From NCBI GenBank assembly GCA_030043235.1, contig JASHYF010000034.1, positions 1-5,232 of the forward strand: a stretch of 5,232 nt of DNA, written 5' to 3'. The notes under the pieces were generated by a model. It made no database searches and was not told the origin of the DNA. It worked only from the letters and a program-made list of their open reading frames with translations. A program made the position numbers and the translations under genes. This stretch comes from Solirubrobacteraceae bacterium (GTDB taxonomy: Bacteria; Actinomycetota; Thermoleophilia; Solirubrobacterales; Solirubrobacteraceae). Positions 1-4,392 of the stretch are shown piece by piece; position 1 is the stretch's first letter; each line of letters starts with the position of its first letter.

Positions 1-13
1 GGGTGTCCGCCGA

Positions 14-727
14 TCAACTCGGCTCCTCGCGCAAACCAAGACGCGCTACCTCGAACCACGCGAGCTCGCCTGACGGCCAGTCTGCGCGCGGCTCCCATAG
101 CAGGGCCTCCGCTGCCGTCAAGACCAAGCCGAACAGCACGTCGCGCAGGCGCTCCTCGACGACACGGCCATCGGTCGCCTGAGTCGCGATCGCGACCCAC
201 ACCTCCTCGCCGGACGCGGTGACATGGAGCCGCACGTCAACCAGGCCAGCCAACGAGATCGCGATGTCTCGGTCGGGATGAGCGGAGGCCTCTGCGAGCG
301 CCGAGCCGATGGTGTCGTTGGCTGCGTCGATGATGCGGGCGTTGCGCTCGAGCGCATCACGTAGCCGGTCGTCCTCATCAGGCAGGAGTCGTCCGGCTCG
401 GTGCAGAGCCGCGAAGACCTCGTATGCGTCCTCGCCTGAGCCTTGCTCGCGCTGGGCGCTGGCGCAGAGCCAGAACCGCGCCGCGTCGATCTCCAGCCAC
501 GTCGCGCCGCGCCAGCGTCCGTGGCGCAGGCGATAGATGAGCGGATGCTCGATCGAGAGGATGCGCTTCTGGCCGCGCGGCGCTGTCGGCGCGAGACGCC
601 GCGCCTCGTCGAGCAGTGGGTGATCGAGCCCGCCGAGATCGACCTCGACCGGCGGCAGGTGCAGGTGCAGATCCTCACGCAGGCAGCGGAGCGTCACCCG
701 CGTTCGTCGCTCCGGGCTGCTCGGCAT
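14..727 (-). CDS. Hypothetical protein, 237 aa, unknown function
   Basis: I do not recognise this protein. It runs from ATG at 727 to TGA at 14-16. There is no signal peptide or membrane segment, so it is probably cytoplasmic. Visible parts are an Arg-rich N-terminus, a tryptophan-rich patch around residues 62-90 (HPLIYRLRHGRWRGATW, then FWLCAS), an acidic helical stretch at about 97-150 (DAYEVFAALHRAGRLLPDED), and an alternating hydrophobic C-terminal half (AGLVDVRLHV, EEVWVAIATQ) that looks like beta strands followed by a helix and a WFEVARLGL tail. The 'HGRWRGATW' patch reminds me of small actinobacterial proteins with a GRWRGAxW motif, but this is recollection only. The start lies 12 bases after the stop of the upstream minus-strand gene, which suggests co-transcription. 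I see no clear Shine-Dalgarno, so translation may be coupled. The composition and smooth protein character make this the best coding frame of the region; the long overlapping plus frame from 443 is basic and looks like a shadow. Confidence 0.72.
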   Translation of the reverse strand: MPSSPERRTRVTLRCLREDLHLHLPPVEVDLGGLDHPLLDEARRLAPTAPRGQKRILSIEHPLIYRLRHGRWRGATWLEIDAARFWLCASAQREQGSGEDAYEVFAALHRAGRLLPDEDDRLRDALERNARIIDAANDTIGSALAEASAHPDRDIAISLAGLVDVRLHVTASGEEVWVAIATQATDGRVVEERLRDVLFGLVLTAAEALLWEPRADWPSGELAWFEVARLGLREEPS

Positions 728-739
728 CGTCGGCGAACG

Positions 740-1498
740 CTACGCGCCGCCTACGACCCCTTCCTGAGCCCAGCCCGGCAGGAGTATCGGCCGCCAAACT
801 GGTTGCTCTCTACGCGCACAGGTCTGGGCACTCGCCGCTATCGCGGCTTCGACGGTTCGCTCGACGGCATTGGAGACGCGAAGGTAGCCGTTCGCGCGCA
901 ACCACTCGTCGAGCATCAGGCGCACGATCTGTTCGGGAGCCAGCGAACGCTTGACGCCCCAGAGCTTGCCGGCGCCGTAGCCGGAGGGAGGAATAAATCC
1001 GAAGGCGTGTCCGCTCGCACGGTCTGGTTGCGGGCCGACCACGACGATGTCGCGCCATCCACGCTGGCCCGTGTTGCTCGCCGTCGTAGGGGTGACGCCG
1101 AGTGCCCAATCGACGCGCGAGTGACGCAGGTGCGACCAGCGCGAATGTCCAAGAAGGCAGCCGTAGTCGTCGCTGCCAACAATGCGGGCGAAGCGGGCGA
1201 GCTGCGCGCAAGCATCGACAGCGTGCACCGCCCAAGCGTCGTCCTCGGTCGGCGTCTGCTGCAGCGCCCAAAGCATCTCGAGGACACCGGACCTTGTCAC
1301 CAGCAGCGATCGAGCATGCGCCCCGGTGTCGTCGTCCTCCGCGAACCGCTGGCTGTCAACTCCAGCGAGATATGGCACGGTCGGAAGGTCGAGCGCCGCC
1401 GCGAGTACAGCGGCCCGCTCGACGAGATGATCCGAACTGTCGAGGCGGATTCGCCGGCTCGGCGCGACGGCTGCGTGCAAGAAGGCATGAGTCATCAC
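740..1498 (-). CDS. Hypothetical protein, 252 aa, unknown function
   Basis: I do not recognise this protein. It starts at GTG 1498 (or the adjacent ATG 1495) and ends with TAG at 740-742. It is soluble and mixed alpha/beta: a helical N-terminal part (residues 22-38, DHLVERAAVLAAALDLP), a central helical block (70-107, VLEMLWALQQ to QLARFARIV), a segment rich in His/Trp/Arg (GHSRWSHLRHSR, 117-128), a strand plus Gly-rich loop (DIVVVGPQ, then FGFIPPSGYGAGKLWG, 150-181), and a C-terminal helix (LAPEQIVRLMLDEWLRANGYL, 186-206). No membrane segment is visible. About 80% of third codon positions are G/C in the first 20 codons, as expected for this DNA. The start is weak: no Shine-Dalgarno precedes it, although GTG overlaps the stop of the upstream minus frame (GTGA). 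The same frame stays open upstream to a stop at about 1703 and reads like protein (SLRTYSGVMTHAF), but has no start codon there. The real 5' end may therefore differ or be damaged. Confidence 0.68.
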   Translation of the reverse strand: MMTHAFLHAAVAPSRRIRLDSSDHLVERAAVLAAALDLPTVPYLAGVDSQRFAEDDDTGAHARSLLVTRSGVLEMLWALQQTPTEDDAWAVHAVDACAQLARFARIVGSDDYGCLLGHSRWSHLRHSRVDWALGVTPTTASNTGQRGWRDIVVVGPQPDRASGHAFGFIPPSGYGAGKLWGVKRSLAPEQIVRLMLDEWLRANGYLRVSNAVERTVEAAIAASAQTCARREQPVWRPILLPGWAQEGVVGGA

Positions 1499-2295
1499 GC
1501 CGCTGTAGGTGCGCAGCGAGCGTTGGCTAAGGGTCGTGTGGTCGGGCTGCGAGCCAGATTGGTGGGAGGTAGGCGCCCCTCGCAGCCGGCGCAGCTCAAG
1601 CTGAACGTGAGCCGAGCGCCAACGGTGATCGAGTCGCCGGCGGCGGGCTGAACGGCGGCTAAACCGAAGTTCCCGCGGGCTAAACTGCTTCTGTGCCCCA
1701 GGTCAAGTGGCCGCATATGCGCGATGAGGATCGCTGGTTGACCGCTGCGATGGAAGACAGGCTGCGCGCGAGCCGCCAGAGCGCCGAGCAACTGCGCACG
1801 CGTGCACAGGAGCTTCGCGCAGAGGCCGATCGCGAGGAGATCAGGGGTATCCGCACCGCCAAGCTCGCGCTCGCTGAATGTTACGAGCAGACGGCGGCCC
1901 CTCGCGTGAGCGTGTGAGCAGCACGAGCTCCCTGCCAAGCGCAGGCGGTCGGTCAGCTTGGCAGCGATCTGCCGTTGAAGGACGCCCAGCGCTTCGAGCG
2001 CCGGCTCGACCTCTGCGAGGGTGGTCGAGAACCGCTCGAGCGTATCCGCCGCGCGCTGCGGGTCGAGAACCTCCTGTTCTGACCAGTCGGTCGCCAGACG
2101 GCGCAGACCGCGGCTGAGTCCTGGCATCTGCTCCAGAATCACCGTGGCGGACTCGGTCAGCAGGCGGCGGCTCTCCGCGTCATCGGCGTGCAGTTCGATG
2201 AGCTCGCGATGCGTGTCGGCGATGTACTCGTGGGCCACGGTCGCCGCCGCGAAGATGTCGTCCAGTCGCTGTATCGGGTCGGGAAGGTCGGACAT
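1495..2295 (-). CDS. Hypothetical helical protein; only about residues 1-126 credible
   Basis: I do not recognise this protein. ATG at 2295 opens a frame of 266 codons. Residues 1-120 look genuine: acidic, strongly helical and heptad-like (DPIQRLDDIFAAATVAHEYI, ESRRLLTESATVILEQMPGL, QRAADTLERFSTTLAEVEPAL, GVLQRQIAAKLTDRLRL), with no signal or membrane segment. From residue 127 onward the frame runs antisense to the plus gene at 1693-1917. There the protein becomes Cys/Pro/Arg-rich and shapeless (SSCCSHAHARG, LSCAGCEGRLPPTN). Third positions are only about 55% G/C over 1501-1560, although they are higher in 1561-1620. So either the native stop has been lost and the ORF reads through, or the plus gene is the false one. 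The frame stops at 1495 in a 4-base GTGA overlap with the next gene, the pattern of translational coupling and the best argument for the full length. No Shine-Dalgarno precedes ATG 2295. Treat the N-terminal part (about 1918-2295) as likely coding and the rest as uncertain. Confidence 0.5.
   Translation of the reverse strand: MSDLPDPIQRLDDIFAAATVAHEYIADTHRELIELHADDAESRRLLTESATVILEQMPGLSRGLRRLATDWSEQEVLDPQRAADTLERFSTTLAEVEPALEALGVLQRQIAAKLTDRLRLAGSSCCSHAHARGRRLLVTFSERELGGADTPDLLAIGLCAKLLCTRAQLLGALAARAQPVFHRSGQPAILIAHMRPLDLGHRSSLARGNFGLAAVQPAAGDSITVGARLTFSLSCAGCEGRLPPTNLARSPTTRPLANARCAPTAA
1657..1685 (+). repeat. Direct repeat GGCTAAAC, 21-base phasing
   Basis: The octamer GGCTAAAC occurs at 1657-1664 and again at 1678-1685. 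The start-to-start distance is exactly 21 bases, about two turns of B-DNA, so both copies face the same side of the helix. The second copy overlaps the putative -10 box of the gene at 1693. The spacer holds the palindrome CCCGCGGG (1672-1679). It could be a regulator-binding pair, two tandem -10-like boxes, or coincidence. Confidence 0.45.
1681..1686 (+). promoter_or_regulatory. -10 box TAAACT of a leaderless promoter
   Basis: TAAACT fits the actinobacterial -10 consensus TANNNT. It ends six bases before GTG 1693, which would put the transcription start at or next to the G of the start codon, the geometry of a leaderless mRNA. No Shine-Dalgarno is present upstream of that GTG, which agrees. 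A convincing -35 hexamer is not visible about 17 bases upstream. Confidence 0.5.
1693..1917 (+). CDS. Small charged helical protein, 74 aa, unknown function
   Basis: I do not recognise a named family. GTG at 1693 to TGA at 1915-1917 gives 74 residues. After a short basic start (VPQVKWPHMR), residues 11-66 form an almost continuous charged amphipathic helix (DEDRWLTAAMEDRLRASR, AEQLRTRAQELRAEADREEI, TAKLALAECYEQTA), probably a coiled coil or helical hairpin. It is soluble, with no signal peptide. The GTG start is favoured because a TANNNT box sits six bases before it; ATG 1717 is an alternative. The amino-acid pattern is far more protein-like than the antisense reading of the same DNA, which is why I accept it although it overlaps the tail of the minus frame 1495-2295. 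It is convergent with the believable part of that frame and divergent from the gene starting at 1498, so it is probably transcribed alone. A DNA-associated or stress-related small protein would fit its look, but that is a guess. Confidence 0.6.
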   Translation: MPQVKWPHMRDEDRWLTAAMEDRLRASRQSAEQLRTRAQELRAEADREEIRGIRTAKLALAECYEQTAAPRVSV

Positions 2296-2665
2296 AGAGG
2301 GACTTGCTCGCGCGCACTGGCGGTGCCTCAGCCTACGCGAGACCCACCAGCCACCGCCCGCCGTCGACTACGGGCTGGGGGTGCCGTAGAAGGTGCCCAG
2401 AGCGTCGAGCGGGAGCAGGGCGCGACGCGGCTGAGCCGATGACCTTGGGCGTTTCGAGCCCACCCTCAGAACGGACACAGCGACGCCTTCGGGAGTTTGT
2501 GCGACACCCTCGGACGCCTGCGGCGAGGTCGTCCTTGCGGTTGCGGGTCGATGGTCCATCGGCGGCGGGCCGCGGGACGCGTGCGGTCGCTTGCCGGTTT
2601 GCCGGGCCGCTCGGGTTCGCCGGGCCGCTCGGCTTTGCCGGGCCGCTCGGATCCGAGAGGGACGG
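2296..2665. other. Stretch without a confident gene, upstream of the aquaporin
   Basis: About 370 bases separate the minus-strand start at 2295 from the leader frame at 2666. Several frames stay open on both strands, as expected in GC-rich DNA, but the products are Arg/Pro/Ser-rich and none has a believable start. On the minus strand, TAGGCT (2330-2335) could be a -10 box for the gene at 2295, leaving about 27 bases of leader; I see no good -35, so this is weak. The right end holds an 18-base tandem repeat. Because the genes on either side diverge, promoters for both should lie here. No RNA gene or riboswitch is recognisable. Confidence 0.45.
2601..2650. repeat. Tandem repeat, 18-base unit, about 2.8 copies
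   Basis: The 14-base core GCCGGGCCGCTCGG occurs at 2601-2614, 2619-2632 and 2637-2650 without mismatch. The cores are separated by four-base linkers GTTC and CTTT, and ATCC follows the last copy. The unit is 18 bases, a multiple of three. In the plus frame with codons starting at 2601 the array reads FAGPLG repeated, and both differences between the first two units are synonymous. The array ends about 15 bases before the leader frame at 2666. It could be slippage-generated GC-rich DNA, a protein-binding array or part of an unrecognised coding frame. Confidence 0.85.
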
Positions 2666-2692
2666 ATGGCTCTCTGTCGAACTTCGCTTTGA
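2666..2692 (+). CDS. Putative 8-codon leader peptide before the aquaporin
   Basis: ATG 2666 opens the frame MALCRTSL, ending in TGA at 2690-2692. GAGAGGGA at 2655-2662 precedes it at about the right distance for a Shine-Dalgarno (the core GAGAGG ends five bases before the ATG). The stop overlaps the aquaporin ATG as TGATG, so ribosomes ending here could restart directly on the channel gene, which has no good binding site of its own. This resembles a translational-coupling leader. It is short enough to be chance, and the peptide itself need not have a function. Confidence 0.35.
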   Translation: MALCRTSL

Positions 2693-3522
2693 TGGCCGCG
2701 GCGAGTCCGACCCCGCTGCTCTCACACGAGCAGCGTGCGCTCTACCGGCGGTGGCTGGCGTTCGGCTCTCCCGCCGAGTTCCGCGATCCGCGCTTGGGCT
2801 ACCGGCGGCTGTTCTCCGAGCTGTTGGGGACGTTCATGCTCGTACTGGTTGCCGCCGGAGGAGGCTTGCTGCACGGCAAGGGCGAGGTCAGCCTGGCGGC
2901 GGCGGTGGTCGCGCCGGCGTTGATGGTGCTCGCGATAATCCTCTTCATGGGCGCGATCTCCGGGGCGCACCTCAATCCGGTCGTGTCGCTGGCGTTCGCG
3001 TTGCGCGGGGACTTCCCCTGGGGGCGGGTGCCGTGGTACGTGCTGGCGCAGCTGCTGGGAGCGAGCATCGCGTGCCTCTTCCTGCTCGGCGTCTTCGGTA
3101 ACGTCGAGCACCTCGGCGCGACGCTCCCGGGACCGGGATATCGTGCATGGCAGGCGTTGCTGATGGAGATAGCCCTTACCGGAGGACTCGTGAGCGTGAT
3201 CCTCGGGACGGCGTCGGCCGCCCAGAACGTCGGCACGATCGGCGCGCTTGGTGTTGGCGCGTACATCGCGCTCGCGGGGCTGTGGGCGGCTCCGGTCAGT
3301 GGCACCTCCATGAACCCGGCGCGATCGTTCGGACCGGCGCTCGTGTCGGGCGACTGGCACGCGTACTGGGTATACGTCGTGGGGCCGCTGGTCGGGGCGG
3401 CGATCGCCGTCGGCTGTGCGTGGATCCTGCGCGGCGCAGGCGGCGACGCGGCCGCGCGGATGGCTGCATCAGGACGACTCGAACGGCCTGTACCGCCAGA
3501 CGGAGAGGAGATGGCGGGCTAG
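2692..3522 (+). CDS. MIP/aquaporin-family channel
   Basis: This is an inner-membrane channel of the major intrinsic protein family, which passes water, glycerol or other small neutral solutes. The 276 residues give the classic six-helix plan after an unusually long cytoplasmic N-terminus of about 40 residues. Helices lie near 41-60, 68-88, 115-136, 153-172, 182-201 and 224-246. Half-helix loop B is SGAHLNPVVSLAF, with NPV (95-97) replacing the first NPA. Loop E is SGTSMNPARSFGPAL, with a normal NPA (208-210) and the selectivity Arg 211. Glu43 in FSELLGTF matches the conserved helix-1 glutamate. Ungapped alignment, from memory, with E. coli AqpZ puts Pro75, Gly196, Thr205 and Arg211 at the aromatic/arginine filter, so no aromatic side chain narrows it. 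This argues against a strict water channel. The start at 2692 is chosen because upstream codons in this frame encode only the Gly/Pro/Arg-rich tandem repeat. The stop lies two bases before the next ATG, indicating an operon. The substrate cannot be named. Confidence 0.92.
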   Translation: MAAASPTPLLSHEQRALYRRWLAFGSPAEFRDPRLGYRRLFSELLGTFMLVLVAAGGGLLHGKGEVSLAAAVVAPALMVLAIILFMGAISGAHLNPVVSLAFALRGDFPWGRVPWYVLAQLLGASIACLFLLGVFGNVEHLGATLPGPGYRAWQALLMEIALTGGLVSVILGTASAAQNVGTIGALGVGAYIALAGLWAAPVSGTSMNPARSFGPALVSGDWHAYWVYVVGPLVGAAIAVGCAWILRGAGGDAAARMAASGRLERPVPPDGEEMAG

Positions 3523-3524
3523 CG

Positions 3525-3944
3525 ATGCCGAAGGACGCAGCTGACAAGCCCGAGCTGGGGCAGGTGGCGATCAAGTGGGGCAGCGACGTCGCCGAGCACG
3601 ACTACGCGGCGGCGCACGCGTACCTGTCGCTGAAGCTGACGGAGGCGGCCAGCGAGAAGGCGGTGTCCCACCTGCGCAAGGCTAAGCTGACGACGCGCCG
3701 CGCCAACGACATCCTGCGAGCGGCCGGTCTCACCCCCGCGCCGCTGGATGACCCGGGTGTCGTGAAGGACCTGATCAAGGTGATCGAGGGCAAGCCGCTG
3801 AGCCCCGTGCTGGTGGTGACTGGCGTGGAGGGGACGGACATCGCGGACGGCTTTCACCGGGTGTCGCTCGTCTACCGCATCGACCCGTACGGTGCGGTCC
3901 CGCTCAAGCTCGCCCCCGCCGGCCGGCCGCAGAAGGACGGCTGA
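3525..3944 (+). CDS. Small protein with DGFHR motif, ParB/sulfiredoxin-fold-like
   Basis: ATG 3525 to TGA 3942-3944 encodes 139 residues, soluble, with no signal or membrane segment. The N-terminal half is helical: DVAEHDYAAAHAYLSL (21-36), a basic SEKAVSHLRKAKLTTRRAND (43-62) and ILRAAGL. The C-terminal part (KPLSPVLVVTG, then DIADGFHRVSLVYRID, ending AVPLKLA) has the 'strand, turn, D-G-x-H-R, helix' layout of the ParB N-terminal/sulfiredoxin-like fold, where this motif binds nucleotide or phosphate. I recall actinobacterial proteins of unknown function with KxLSPVLLV and ADGYHRVCA segments that look homologous. Catalysis is not established; no sulfiredoxin cysteine is present. The gene follows the aquaporin stop by two bases. 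AGGAG at 3506-3510 lies 14 bases before the ATG, too far for an ideal binding site, so translation may rely on coupling. Starts further upstream in this frame would overlap the channel gene and can be dismissed. Role beside the channel is unknown. Confidence 0.85.
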   Translation: MPKDAADKPELGQVAIKWGSDVAEHDYAAAHAYLSLKLTEAASEKAVSHLRKAKLTTRRANDILRAAGLTPAPLDDPGVVKDLIKVIEGKPLSPVLVVTGVEGTDIADGFHRVSLVYRIDPYGAVPLKLAPAGRPQKDG

Positions 3945-4015
3945 CCGGCGCAGCGCACGACAAGCGGTCGAAAAGAGCCGTCCAGGTTTGGCGGGCAGGG
4001 GGCTCCGCGGGACAG

Positions 4016-4349
4016 CTACACGGCGTGCTGAGCCGCAGCCGCGAGCGGCGAGTGCCGATCGAGGAACGGCTGCAGCGCGCCCACGAGCTCGCCGGGGCGC
4101 TCGTACGGGAACCACAGCTTCGCGCCTGGGATCTCGACCACCTCCTCGGCGCCCGCGATGGGGTCGCGCAGCCAGTACGCCCAGTCGACCTCGAAGAACA
4201 TGTCGCCGGTGCCCCACGATCAGCGTGGGCGCGCGCAGGTCCTGACCGGGCTCGGCCGGCGGGGCGCCGTGCGCCGGCAGGTCCACGGCCACGCAGCGCC
4301 GCTCCCCGCACAGGCGCGCGATCGCCTCGCGCCACAGGAGTTCGCGATC
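4016..4349 (-). pseudogene. Alpha/beta-hydrolase relic, deleted and frameshifted
   Basis: Two pieces of one alpha/beta-hydrolase remain. The upstream piece reads DVDRELLWREAIARLCGERR then CVAVDLPAHG (about 4349-4265), the region before the nucleophile in haloalkane-dehalogenase-like enzymes. It passes straight into DLRAPTLIV, the strand before the catalytic acid. At about 4217 the frame breaks: restoring two bases (ATC-GTG-TGG instead of ATC-GTGG) gives TLIVWGTGDMFFEVDWAYW, and the new frame continues through IPGAKLWFPYERPGELVGAL to a TAG at 4016-4018. Thus the oxyanion HG segment, the nucleophile elbow, the cap and the strands between (normally well over 100 residues) are missing, and the acid-bearing part is out of frame. 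It cannot make an active hydrolase. It lies about 45 bases downstream of the thiolase on the same strand and converges with the DGFHR gene. A sequencing error could explain the 2-base shift but not the internal deletion. Confidence 0.8.
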
Positions 4350-4392
4350 GACGTCAGCAGGTCGAGCTGTGAGACTGTGCGCGCGTCCGCGC

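Noticed and set aside
443..1651. Long plus-strand open frame of 402 codons
   Set aside because: It is antisense to two better minus-strand frames and encodes an Arg/Ala-rich product without domain character. Long open frames on the opposite strand are common at this GC content.
2368..2559. Minus frame of 63 codons ending LDALGTFYGTPSP
   Set aside because: The last dozen residues look like a plausible protein end, but the rest is Arg/Ser/Thr-rich, with no start signal and no family recognised.
2304..3101. Plus frame of 265 codons through the FAGPLG repeat
   Set aside because: It runs over the aquaporin in another frame, where its product becomes Gly/Arg-rich. The first part has no recognisable domain. 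The silent repeat differences are kept as a finding but do not justify a gene call.
3147..3524. Upstream extension of the DGFHR gene
   Set aside because: It overlaps the aquaporin in another frame and is Arg-rich and shapeless; ATG 3525 gives a compact protein with a natural N-terminus.
3945..4015. Terminator expected between the convergent DGFHR gene and the hydrolase relic
   Set aside because: No stem followed by a T run on either strand is visible by eye in these 71 bases, so none is reported.
3519..4292. Minus frame of 257 codons
   Set aside because: Only the first 30 or so residues are meaningful, as part of the hydrolase relic. The rest is antisense to the DGFHR gene and highly Arg-rich.
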